Assembly: GCA_020347085.1 (NCBI GenBank)
Contig: CP070769.1
Location: forward strand, 1,536,513-1,545,963
DNA length: 9,451 nt
Source of the DNA: Desulfobacterales bacterium
GTDB taxonomy: Bacteria > Desulfobacterota > Desulfobacteria > Desulfobacterales > C00003060
Direction of reading: 5' to 3'
Shown: positions 1-5,024 of the stretch, piece after piece
How positions within the stretch are numbered: position 1 is the first letter of the stretch
How the letters are laid out: each line of letters starts with the position of its first letter
Notes under the pieces: model-generated
Told to the model about the DNA's origin: nothing
The model's database searches: none
What the model saw: only the letters and a program-made list of their open reading frames with translations
Translations under genes and position numbers: made by a program

Positions 1-100
1 CCAGAGGGTCACGGCTGACAGAAGTGTCAAATACCGCCCTGCCTTCCAATTTTCCGGTATAGTGAACCTTAACTGTATCGCCGTTTTTTGCCTCTGGCAT
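1..100 (-). CDS. FKBP-type peptidyl-prolyl cis-trans isomerase, N-terminal part (runs off the window)
   Basis: Only the first 33 codons are in the window; the gene continues beyond base 1. The translation opens MPEAKNGDTVKVHYTGKL and continues with EGRAVFDTSVSRDPL. This is the first strand and flap region of a single-domain FKBP, with the family signature VHYTGKLxxGxxFD; here the usual Asp-Gly is Gly-Arg. Such proteins catalyse cis-trans isomerisation of X-Pro bonds and act as cytoplasmic folding helpers. The ATG at 98-100 is the only sensible start: on the minus strand an AAGGGGA ribosome-binding site lies about 6 nt upstream. The gene follows the cold-shock gene on the same strand, but a terminator lies between them, so it probably has its own promoter within about 50 bp, which I could not identify. 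Confidence 0.88.
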   Translation of the reverse strand, partial: MPEAKNGDTVKVHYTGKLEGRAVFDTSVSRDPL

Positions 101-150
101 GGTTTTCCCCTTTTTGCTTCTCAGGTATCTGATAATGCACCTTCATAGAC

Positions 151-187
151 AAAAAGGGCATCTCCCCTTAGCTCGATGAGATGCTTT
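151..187 (-). terminator. Rho-independent terminator of the cold-shock gene
   Basis: Read on the minus strand, a GCATCTC arm (178-184) pairs perfectly with GAGATGC (158-164). It starts three bases after the cold-shock stop codon and is followed by CCTTTTT (151-157). A T4 tract on the other side means it might also work weakly on the plus strand. Its tight placement after the stop of the cold-shock gene supports that gene having been a real, separately transcribed unit. Confidence 0.65.
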
Positions 188-409
188 TCATGTTAGAACA
201 GTTACGGACTGAAGCTTGCAGACGTTCTTTGCCGAGGGCCCCTTGGTACCCTGTTCTGCGTCAAAAGTCACCCGGTCACCCTCATCAAGTGTCTTAAATC
301 CGGATCCGCTAACACCTGAGTAGTGAACAAATATGTCTTGAACGTCTTCCTGCTTAATGAAGCCTTATCTCTTTCGGTCATTAAACCACTTTACGATTCC
401 TTCTGCCAT
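188..409 (-). pseudogene. csp: Cold-shock domain protein gene interrupted by one in-frame TAA
   Basis: The frame from the ATG at 407-409 to the TGA at 188-190 is 74 codons, the normal length of a single-domain cold-shock protein (RNA and ssDNA chaperone, OB fold). It reads MAEGIVKWFNDRKR, stop, then GFIKQEDVQDIFVHYSGV and onwards through DEGDRVTFD to the final stop with no frameshift. The stop (TAA, 365-367) replaces codon 15, exactly where the RNP1 motif K-G-(F/Y)-G-F-I carries its RNA-stacking aromatic; one base change from TAT or TAC gives TAA. RNP2 (DIFVHYS) is intact. A purine-rich AAGGGAAG site lies about 9 nt upstream and a terminator follows, so everything but one codon looks functional. 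It may be a recent null allele, a sequencing error, or, less likely, a readthrough gene. Confidence 0.85.
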
Positions 410-584
410 AGCGACTGTCTTCCCTTCTTTACTATTTCGTACAGCTTGTCAGGCGTTACTCTGGAAGACGCTTCAAAACCGCATCCCTATGGCGAAAAAT
501 CGATTTTTAACGGATTCTAAAACAGAGATCCCAATTCGCGTACGCGATCCGTCTCCCTCACACAAAAAATCACGCGAAGGCGAT
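410..584. other. Gene-free stretch with two perfect palindromes
   Basis: I see no convincing gene here. It contains a 14-bp perfect palindrome, AAAAATCGATTTTT (495-508), and a 12-bp one, TCGCGTACGCGA (536-547). They lie 28 bp apart and about 85-140 bp upstream of the cold-shock start on the minus strand, so they could be operators or structural elements of a long leader. A 12-bp palindrome is expected about twice by chance in a window of this size, so the support is weak. Long antisense reading frames across this stretch do not resemble any protein family. Confidence 0.3.
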
Positions 585-990
585 GTTGGATCATATTTTT
601 CAGCGTAAGGTAGGGATTTTTCCCTGTCAAGGAAAAAACTCTGAGAAGATGGGTGGGTCGGGCTATTGTTACTGTTAGAACGTTGGCCCATCGCAAGTGC
701 AAGGAGAGCCTTTGAAGCGGCGGTAAAACGAGCTGACCCCAGAGACTTCAGGTTCCACGATTGAGGCATACCTTTGCAAGTCAGATGATAATGAAAGGGG
801 CAAATCTCAAAGAGGTCCAAAAAATCCTGGTTCACAAGAGCATGACCATCGGGTACGCACATCTCAGTCAAGAGCACAAGAAAAGGCTGTCTACCTGCTA
901 AACGGATTGACGACACCCGATGATGGTGATAGCGAAGAGGCAGGAGTTATATGTCACGAAACTGTCACATGTTCGGAAGCTGGCTTGTAA
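585..990 (+). pseudogene. Tyrosine recombinase (phage-type integrase) remnant, C-terminal catalytic half
   Basis: Three overlapping frames together spell the catalytic half of an integrase. From 681: RWPIASARRAFEAAVKRA, then DFRFHD. After a 1-base loss near 761: LRHTFASQMIMKGANLKEVQ and KILVHKSMTIGYAHLSQEHK. After another 1-base change near 881-886: AVYLLNGLTTPDDGD and a tail ending CHETVTCSEAGL with a TAA at 988-990. The HxLRH box, the later histidine (usual LGHK reads LVHK) and the nucleophile tyrosine of the YAHLS box are all recognisable, but the MTMR segment before the tyrosine is shortened. The N-terminal SAM-like domain and the first catalytic arginine are missing; material before about 630 is only loosely integrase-like. 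It is clearly dead and marks an old integration event. Confidence 0.75.
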
Positions 991-1065
991 TGCCTGGTAA
1001 TGGTTACAGAAGACGACAAGGGACACTTGAGTCGATGCCCGGTGCTGTATGGAGGGAACGGGTGA
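991..1065 (+). pseudogene. Possible 3' end of an oppD-type ABC ATPase gene
   Basis: In the frame ending at TGA 1063-1065 the last residues read VTEDDKGHLSRCPVLYGGNG. The segment GHLSRC-x-x-LYG resembles the usual last residues of OppD/DppD ATPases (GH-x-x-RCHLYG). It lies directly in front of the oppF gene, where oppD is normally found, so I infer that the rest of oppD was replaced when the integrase remnant arrived at about base 990. The match is short, no nucleotide-binding motif remains, and a chance resemblance cannot be excluded. Confidence 0.42.
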
Positions 1066-1081
1066 GAGATATCGTCTAGAC

Positions 1082-2074
1082 ATGAAACAGACGGATAGAT
1101 CAAACAACATTGTGCTCAGGGTGGAAGGGCTGAAAAAGCACTTCCCCGTGCGGAGGGGTTTCCTTCAGAGGGTTGTTGGATGGATTCAGGCTGTTGACGA
1201 CGTGGGTTTTGATATTGCCACCGGAACAACCCTGGGTCTTGTGGGTGAAAGCGGATGCGGTAAGTCTACGGTTAGCAGGCTTATCCTAAAGCTGCTTGAA
1301 CCCGATGAAGGAAGGATTGTCTTTCGAGGTCAGGACATTAGCGGGTTTTCACAAAACCAGATGCAGCCTCTTCGGGAAGAAATGCAGATCGTTTTCCAAG
1401 ACCCTTACGGCTCGCTGAATCCCCGAATGACCATAGGAAAAACCGTTGAAGAAGGCCTTCTGGCAAAAGGTATGGCAGATCGGGCAGAGCGGAAAGCCCG
1501 GGTCGAGGAGCTTCTAGGGCTTGTTGGCATATCTCCTGCGGCAGCTGATCGCTATCCCCACGAATTCAGCGGGGGCCAGCGTCAGAGAGTCGGCATTGCG
1601 CGCGCCCTCAGCGTGGACCCATCCCTCATTGTATGCGACGAACCGGTGTCAGCGCTTGATGTTTCTATTCAGGCACAGATCATCAATCTCTTGAAAGATC
1701 TGCAAACCCAGCTAAGCCTGAGCTACCTCTTTATTGCTCACGACTTGCATGTGGTGGGGTACATTAGTGATACAGTGGCTGTCATGTACCTGGGACACAT
1801 CATGGAATATGCGCCTGCGGATGAGCTTTATGATGATCCCCTCCATCCATACACGTTGGCATTGCTCTCAGCAGCCCCCGTTCCTGAACCAGATCAAAGA
1901 CGTGAACTGAAAGTCCTTTCTGGTGATGTACCAAGCCCTTTAAACCCGCTTCCCGGGTGCAGATTCCAAGGGAGATGTCCACTTATCGAAGACCGATGCC
2001 AAAAAGAGGAAATCAAGTTCTACAACGCAAGTGAAAGTCACAGGGTACGTTGCTGGAAGGTGCTCGGCAGGTGA
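1082..2074 (+). CDS. oppF: Oligopeptide/dipeptide ABC transporter ATP-binding protein, OppF/DppF type
   Basis: This is a cytoplasmic ATPase subunit that, paired with an OppD partner, would power uptake of peptides or a related solute through an OppB/OppC membrane pair. Using the ATG at 1082 (330 aa, normal for the family) the order is: Walker A GESGCGKST (55-63), Q-loop VFQDPYGSLNPRM (about 104-116), signature FSGGQRQR (162-169), Walker B LIVCDEPVSALD (182-193), H-loop IAHDL (His220), then the oligo_HPY tail with HPYTLALLSAAPVPEP and the cysteine-rich GCRFQGRCP motif. All catalytic residues are present. An in-frame ATG at 1049 would add 11 residues and overlap the putative oppD end; neither start has a strong ribosome-binding site. 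No permease or binding-protein gene is beside it, so it is an orphan in this window and may be inactive in practice. Substrate is unknown; the symbol reflects family only. Confidence 0.93.
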   Translation: MKQTDRSNNIVLRVEGLKKHFPVRRGFLQRVVGWIQAVDDVGFDIATGTTLGLVGESGCGKSTVSRLILKLLEPDEGRIVFRGQDISGFSQNQMQPLREEMQIVFQDPYGSLNPRMTIGKTVEEGLLAKGMADRAERKARVEELLGLVGISPAAADRYPHEFSGGQRQRVGIARALSVDPSLIVCDEPVSALDVSIQAQIINLLKDLQTQLSLSYLFIAHDLHVVGYISDTVAVMYLGHIMEYAPADELYDDPLHPYTLALLSAAPVPEPDQRRELKVLSGDVPSPLNPLPGCRFQGRCPLIEDRCQKEEIKFYNASESHRVRCWKVLGR

Positions 2075-2088
2075 TTTCCTGATAGTAA

Positions 2089-2235
2089 GCGGACAAAGGG
2101 ACCGTTACTCAGGCTTTGAAGAAATTGAAAGGGCGGTGGTGCAGGGGCTGCGACAAATGCCATGCGACCTACAATTCAGGTTTCGGCGATTGCCCCTTCT
2201 GCCGTGTGAGTAAAGATAGCAGAATCATATTATAA
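2089..2235 (+). pseudogene. Zinc-ribbon peptide fragment of unknown family
   Basis: Just after oppF a 48-codon open stretch, with no ATG, reads TVTQALKKLKGRWCRGCDKC and then HATYNSGFGDCPFCRVSK before ending at TAA 2233-2235. The cysteines are arranged CxxCxxC...CxxC, and the GDCPFC motif is typical of zinc ribbons (rubredoxin-like knuckles). The two stop codons immediately upstream (2083-2088), the lack of a start and the run into repeat R1 suggest the tail of a lost gene rather than an active one. A TTG start within it cannot be ruled out. I do not recognise the parent protein. Confidence 0.4.
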
Positions 2236-2272
2236 GATTTTGAGGATGGGCCAAAGCAAAGATACTATGGCA
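2211..2272. repeat. Interspersed repeat R1 (first copy of the 62-bp unit)
   Basis: The 62 bases match 3128-3189 with 57 identities; the last 39 bases are identical and include GGATGGGCCAAAGCAAAGAT. The left edge lies inside the zinc-ribbon fragment. In this copy the right-hand CAAAATCTTG arm seen in copy R2 is lost. Confidence 0.85.
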
Positions 2273-2318
2273 TACGTTCAATTTTTATTATGGGCAGATG
2301 GGAGAATGTGAATTGTAC
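2273..2318. other. Short gap after the micro-peptide operon
   Basis: This is AT-rich sequence between repeat R1 and the end of the 29-aa gene. I see no stem-loop with a T tract that would end the minus-strand transcript. Confidence 0.3.
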
Positions 2319-2408
2319 TCAGTGTTCGTCAGGTGGTTCCGAACAGCACAAAAGAGCGAGAAAGACTATGCCTACTGAAAAGGCCATCAATAAGTAAACT
2401 AGTGACAT
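2319..2408 (-). CDS. 29-aa single-span hydrophobic peptide
   Basis: This gene is far too short for standard gene finding, but it has a very good translation start: an AAGGGAGGT ribosome-binding site (2416-2424) lies 7 nt before the ATG. The peptide begins MSLVYLLMAFSVGIVFLALL and ends CCSEPPDEH, giving a hydrophobic span over residues 3-22, a Cys-Cys pair at 21-22 at the membrane edge, and a short acidic tail. It starts 18 nt after the stop of the 21-aa gene, which itself follows a zinc-ribbon membrane protein, so the three probably share one mRNA. Size and shape recall small accessory subunits of membrane complexes (CydX, CcoQ, KdpF type), but I see no specific match and infer only that it is membrane-inserted. 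An in-frame internal ATG (2385-2387) has no ribosome-binding site. Confidence 0.62.
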   Translation of the reverse strand: MSLVYLLMAFSVGIVFLALLCCSEPPDEH

Positions 2409-2415
2409 CGCCAGC

Positions 2416-2424
2416 ACCTCCCTT
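2416..2424 (-). promoter_or_regulatory. Strong Shine-Dalgarno sequence of the 29-aa gene
   Basis: AAGGGAGGT on the minus strand, 7 nt before the ATG, with the full GGAGGT core at ideal spacing. This is the main reason for accepting the short frame as a gene. Confidence 0.65.
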
Positions 2425-2426
2425 CG

Positions 2427-2492
2427 TTATGATTGCACGAGCAACATGATCAGAAACATTAACAAAAGCGTTAGAAACCCAGAGAGTGGCAT
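2427..2492 (-). CDS. 21-aa hydrophobic peptide
   Basis: The frame runs ATG (2490-2492) to TAA (2427-2429). The peptide starts MPLSGFLTLLLMFLIMLL and finishes with Val-Gln-Ser. It has no charged residue at all and is essentially one membrane span. A perfect nine-base anti-16S match, TAAGGAGGT (2505-2513), precedes it, although the gap to the ATG is 12 nt, longer than the usual 5-9. An in-frame ATT at 2496-2498 would give ideal spacing and two more residues but is a rare start codon. It lies 31 nt after the stop of the zinc-ribbon membrane protein and 18 nt before the 29-aa gene, a typical operon layout. The function is unknown; a membrane-embedded regulator or small subunit is the plainest guess. 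A chance hydrophobic frame is the main alternative. Confidence 0.5.
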   Translation of the reverse strand: MPLSGFLTLLLMFLIMLLVQS

Positions 2493-2504
2493 GGCAATTA
2501 CGGG

Positions 2505-2513
2505 ACCTCCTTA
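2505..2513 (-). promoter_or_regulatory. Perfect Shine-Dalgarno sequence of the 21-aa gene
   Basis: TAAGGAGGT on the minus strand matches the 3' end of 16S rRNA over all nine bases. It lies between the stop of the zinc-ribbon protein gene and the ATG at 2492, with a 12-nt spacer. Confidence 0.6.
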
Positions 2514-2523
2514 CTCCCTGTTG

Positions 2524-2793
2524 CTAGATCTTGTGGTTGCCCCAAATGTAAAACCCCGCAAGCCCAGCAAGCAATACGACAGAAGTTACGACGCCTGTAG
2601 GACTTGGGTGTCTGAGCATGAGAAGAGCGTAAACTATTATGCCCGGCGCCATCACCAGAGCCCAGTTACGCACCTGTAGCTTCTTCTCAGTTTTAGTCCA
2701 CGGGGGGTATTCATTGGAATGTCCGCAACGCGGGCACTTTTCGACCTCTTTTATCAAAGCCTTGGAGCATTCTGGACATATTTCAAGTCCCAT
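2524..2793 (-). CDS. Small zinc-ribbon membrane protein (89 aa, two membrane spans)
   Basis: The protein begins MGLEICPECSKALIKEVEKC. Cysteines 6, 9, 20 and 23 form a CPxC-x10-CPxC zinc ribbon, like the short N-terminal zinc ribbons found on many uncharacterised bacterial membrane proteins. A polar linker follows, then two hydrophobic spans: about 43-60 (NWALVMAPGIIVYALLML) and 67-85 (GVVTSVVLLAGLAGFYIWG). The ribbon is probably cytoplasmic, since Lys and Arg residues lie just before span 1. The ATG at 2791-2793 is preferred because a GAGGT site lies 8 nt upstream; an upstream in-frame ATG at 2860-2862 (112 aa) adds residues unlike the family and has no such site. It is the first gene of a likely three-gene unit with the two hydrophobic peptides. 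No enzymatic motif is visible; function unknown. Confidence 0.8.
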   Translation of the reverse strand: MGLEICPECSKALIKEVEKCPRCGHSNEYPPWTKTEKKLQVRNWALVMAPGIIVYALLMLRHPSPTGVVTSVVLLAGLAGFYIWGNHKI

Positions 2794-2862
2794 TGCTTGT
2801 GACCTCGGAGTGCGGCCATTCAACTGGAAGTTACGAGGGAAAAGTTGCAAAACCCATGCCAT

Positions 2863-3127
2863 GGAGAGAGATCAAAGGGGAGTCCTGTCCTGTTCAGGGG
2901 GTAGGGGGCAAAATCACTGTGACCTGCCCTTTCGTGACCGCACGGTCAAGGTTGTAGGAATTTTCGGAGAATGAAATTTCTGTCGCAGTTTTGGCAATTT
3001 CAGGTTTGCCAAATAGTTAGGGGAAAAAAAGAACCTCAAGATGTGCTCAAAAACCGTCGGAAAACGACCCAAAAGGCAACAAAATTCGGACGGAAATTCT
3101 CTTATGCGATAGCAATCAGACCTGGAC
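2863..3127. other. Gene-poor region upstream of the zinc-ribbon operon, with two symmetric sites
   Basis: I see no credible gene here. A hyphenated palindrome TGACCG-CA-CGGTCA (2935-2948) lies about 140 bp upstream of the zinc-ribbon start, next to another TGACC at 2919-2923, and could be an operator. A hairpin with 8-bp arms, TTTGGCAA (2990-2997) and TTGCCAAA (3006-3013), lacks a T tract on either strand, so it is not an evident terminator. A 75-codon plus-strand frame at 2971-3198 ends inside repeat R2 and looks fortuitous. Confidence 0.35.
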
Positions 3128-3197
3128 TAAAGATAACAGAGTCATATGGCAAGATTTTGAGGATGGGCCAAAGCAAAGATACTATGGCAAAATCTTG
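3128..3197. repeat. Interspersed repeat R2, copy with intact terminal inverted repeats
   Basis: The second copy of the R1 unit. Here the core is bounded by perfect 10-bp inverted arms, CAAGATTTTG (3150-3159) and CAAAATCTTG (3188-3197), around a 28-base centre. The shape is that of a small mobile or palindromic intergenic element. It ends 34 bp before the stop of the PLP enzyme gene. Confidence 0.8.
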
Positions 3198-3231
3198 ATG
3201 ATAGTCTTACTCCTGGCTAATAACGGATACG

Positions 3232-4368
3232 TCAACCCACTTGACCGATCGTATTGGCCACCTCACCTTCAAAGAACCGATGAAATGCATTTGGCAATGA
3301 ACGAAAATCCACACTATTAGCAACTGAAGAAAGGTCCACTGAGTTGAAGGTATTCCAAAAGAGTATTGGCTTACTGTCCGACTCAGTTTTTAGGTAGTCC
3401 AACAACGCCGCAAAAGCTTTAGCAGTGTACGTTAGGTCCAGTGTGATGCCTTCGGCCTCAGCCATCAGCCGAAGTGAGGCTCGTCCAGCATCCGTGAGAT
3501 GACCATAGCCTTGACCATAGTGTGACCGGTCCACGGGTACATCTTCGAAAGTAAGTTCCAACTCTGGCACAGACCTGTCATGATGGCGTATTAGGCTCGA
3601 AGCCTTGTTTGTCAAACGGAGCACAGTCTTCGGAGATGAAAAGGCACGCGGCGCTACTTGTACTCCAATCACCCGTGTTCTGAGCCCTGCCAATCGCAAG
3701 CCGAGTACCAGACCGGCCATCGTACCGGAAGTCCCAACAGCCAAAAAGATGGCGGCTGGTAGCGGCATTTCGTTACGCTCTACCTGCATTGCAAGCTCCA
3801 ATCCAGCATCGACATATCCAAGAACACCTTGTGGGCTGGAGCCGCCAGGGTCAATGAAGTAGGCACCGCGCCGACGTATTCTTTCGGTCACGTAATACCG
3901 AAATACTGCTCTAAGTAAAGAGCCTATATACGCCATCTCTGCCCCGTATGCCTGGAACAGGAGTAAGTTCTTCCGAACGTGAGCCGTTACAGGTTGGGGA
4001 AACAGCCCCAACAACACGCGGAAGTTCATTTGCTGTACAAAGATAGCTGTAGCCAGACCGTGGTTAGTTCCGAGTCCACCACCCGTGACTATTTTCCTTC
4101 CGCCATGAGCCAAAGCGTCCCCTAAGATGAACTCCAGCTTCCGAGGCTTGTTTCCACCGTAGTGAAGAGATGTTTTGTCATCCCTTTTTATCCATACGTC
4201 TCTACCGAGCCGTGTACTTACATGCTCCAATTGGTGCACCGGAGAGGGGGCATTGACTATAGGCGTCCACGGTATCCGCTGTCTCAGTTGAGGAAAGGCC
4301 TCAAAGAGCCATGGCCTGATTCGTCCCCCTGGAGTCTTAATAGCCGTCTTGTTTGCTTTCCTGCTCAT
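3232..4368 (-). CDS. PLP-dependent enzyme, ACC deaminase/D-cysteine desulfhydrase family
   Basis: Fold-type II pyridoxal-phosphate enzyme of 378 aa, somewhat longer than the usual 320-340. The family breaks down D-cysteine to pyruvate, ammonia and sulfide, or 1-aminocyclopropane-1-carboxylate to 2-oxobutyrate; the substrate cannot be settled by eye. From the ATG at 4366-4368: an N-terminal lead with PWLFEAFPQLRQRIPWTP, then VWIKRDDKTSLHYGGNKPRK with Lys74 as the Schiff-base lysine, GGGLGTNHGLA (Asn102-His103), and the phosphate-binding loop VGTSGTMAG (about 211-219). The C-terminus (ILFWNTFNS) matches the family's usual end segment. The frame stays open to a GTG at 4458, but that part lies within an intergenic repeat also found at 7925-7982, so I prefer the internal ATG; a GGGG stretch about 6 nt upstream is only a weak ribosome-binding site. 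It stands alone on its transcript. Confidence 0.88.
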   Translation of the reverse strand: MSRKANKTAIKTPGGRIRPWLFEAFPQLRQRIPWTPIVNAPSPVHQLEHVSTRLGRDVWIKRDDKTSLHYGGNKPRKLEFILGDALAHGGRKIVTGGGLGTNHGLATAIFVQQMNFRVLLGLFPQPVTAHVRKNLLLFQAYGAEMAYIGSLLRAVFRYYVTERIRRRGAYFIDPGGSSPQGVLGYVDAGLELAMQVERNEMPLPAAIFLAVGTSGTMAGLVLGLRLAGLRTRVIGVQVAPRAFSSPKTVLRLTNKASSLIRHHDRSVPELELTFEDVPVDRSHYGQGYGHLTDAGRASLRLMAEAEGITLDLTYTAKAFAALLDYLKTESDSKPILFWNTFNSVDLSSVANSVDFRSLPNAFHRFFEGEVANTIGQVG

Positions 4369-4440
4369 TTTGGCCCCAAGGGCATGCCCAATTGGGATTG
4401 GAACTGCCTCCTGCCACAATGTTGGGTGTCTTGAGTCGAC

Positions 4441-4499
4441 CTTATTTTCCGTTATCACAGATTCAACAATTGTTGCAATATCAAAAGGATATGTTAAAC
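4441..4499. repeat. Interspersed repeat, copy 1 of the ATATC/GATAT family
   Basis: These 59 bases align without gaps to 7925-7982 at roughly 70 percent identity. The best part, 4473-4499, contains TTGCAATATC and GGATAT, whose ATATC/GATAT arms can pair over a 5-base loop. A 12-bp perfect palindrome, CAACAATTGTTG (4464-4475), overlaps it. The repeat covers the GTG that would otherwise be the far-upstream start of the PLP enzyme. Confidence 0.6.
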
Positions 4500-4621
4500 G
4501 AGGTGCTCTTGTCAGGCAGCCAAGGAGATCACCCTTACCGGGATTATTAAGTTAATTTGGTTCTCGTGGAACTTCCAAGACATTTGGGCAGGCGTTAGGC
4601 GGGTTAGAGGTATGAAAAACA

Positions 4622-4676
4622 TATCTTCGAATTTTGGGGATGCTCTGAGTTGGAGATACTATGGCAATATCTTGAA
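4622..4676. repeat. Interspersed repeat R3, diverged third copy of the R1/R2 unit
   Basis: It shares GATACTATGGCAA and flanking blocks (ATTTTGGGGATG against ATTTTGAGGATG) with R2, at roughly 70 percent overall, including a decayed version of the inverted ends (TTCGAATTTTG and CAATATCTTGAA). It is immediately followed by the hairpin at 4694-4715, so the two may be parts of one larger repeat. Confidence 0.55.
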
Positions 4677-4693
4677 CTGGGCCTTATTGAAGC

Positions 4694-4715
4694 TCCCTGC
4701 AGCAAGCTCCAGGGA
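4694..4715. repeat. Hairpin next to R3
   Basis: TCCCTGCAG (4694-4702) and CTCCAGGGA (4707-4715) pair at 8 of 9 positions around a CAAG tetraloop; the one mismatch is G to C in the right arm. The flanking bases are not T-rich, so it is more like a palindromic intergenic repeat than a terminator. Confidence 0.5.
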
Positions 4716-4787
4716 ATGCGCTCGCTGTTGCAGTTCAAGATAATAGGAGAAACAGTAAGTGTAAGGACAGAATGTCTGATGGGCTAT

Positions 4788-5012
4788 CTAAAACTGTATC
4801 TGGATGCGCTTGTCATTTCCCCCTTCGTCCTTTATGGAGAGGAAAGCTTTCCCCAGGCATTCACACCAGGTCCACACATCTTTCTCAAAGGTTAGGCAGT
4901 CTCCCAAAACTTCCAACACGTCACCCGGTCACATGTCCGGGGCATGGACAGCAATCTTTAGAACAGGCTGGGGACACTTCAGGCCGAGCGTGTCCAAAAC
5001 TTTCACCGCCAT
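4788..5012 (-). pseudogene. tusA: TusA/SirA-family sulfur carrier gene interrupted by one in-frame TGA
   Basis: From ATG 5010-5012 to TAG 4788-4790 the frame is 75 codons, the normal size for this family. The start reads MAVKVLDTLGLKCPQPVLKI, with the diagnostic CPxP motif whose cysteine (Cys13) carries the persulfide. After HAPDM a TGA (4929-4931, codon 28) is followed directly by PGDVLEVLGDCLTFEKDVWT and then a conserved end, KDEGGNDKRIQIQF. The family normally has M-x-PGD here, so the stop occupies a variable position (often Lys or Gln); CGA or AGA to TGA is one base change. Nothing else is broken. TusA-like proteins pass sulfur to tRNA-thiolation, molybdenum cofactor or dissimilatory sulfur pathways. 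The ribosome-binding site is weak (GAGAAC). A selenocysteine reading is possible in principle but no cysteine or selenocysteine is expected at this site. Confidence 0.85.
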
Positions 5013-5024
5013 GCTTAGTTCTCG

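Larger units (their letters stand above)
4500..4787. other. Gene-free region between the PLP enzyme and tusA remnant
   Basis: This region holds repeat R3, an adjoining hairpin and nothing else I can support. An 81-codon plus-strand frame at 4650-4895 reads through the repeat, the hairpin and the antisense of tusA and is judged fortuitous. Confidence 0.4.

Noticed and set aside
530..575. Possible tRNA 3' end serving as an integrase attachment site
   Set aside because: The stretch CGATCCGTCTCCCTCAC looks a little like a tRNA acceptor end, but there is no T-arm with a TTCRA loop, no anticodon arm upstream, and no matching second copy.
473..916. A 147-codon minus-strand open frame
   Set aside because: It is antisense to the integrase remnant, which has clear catalytic motifs on the plus strand; the minus-strand protein matches no family pattern and lacks a ribosome-binding site.
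2385..2387. Internal ATG giving a 22-aa lipoprotein-like peptide MAFSVGIVFLALLCC
   Set aside because: The lipobox is not canonical (ALLC), there is no ribosome-binding site at this ATG, and the ATG 21 bases upstream has a very good one.
2971..3198. A 75-codon plus-strand frame, MKFLSQFWQF and onward
   Set aside because: It has no well-spaced ribbon of purines before the ATG, no recognisable domain, and its last 20 codons are repeat R2. A second overlapping frame there also stays open, which points to composition rather than coding.
4650..4895. An 81-codon plus-strand frame through the R3 repeat and hairpin
   Set aside because: It is built from repeat sequence and the antisense of tusA, with no ribosome-binding site.
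4929..4931. TGA in tusA as a selenocysteine codon
   Set aside because: The family does not have cysteine or selenocysteine at this position, and I see no clear stem-loop with the expected loop just after the TGA. It is kept only as a remote option.
3232..5012. A D-cysteine desulfhydrase plus TusA sulfur-relay operon
   Set aside because: The two are 420 bp apart with repeats between them, tusA carries a stop, and the enzyme's substrate is undecided. Functional linkage is not supported.
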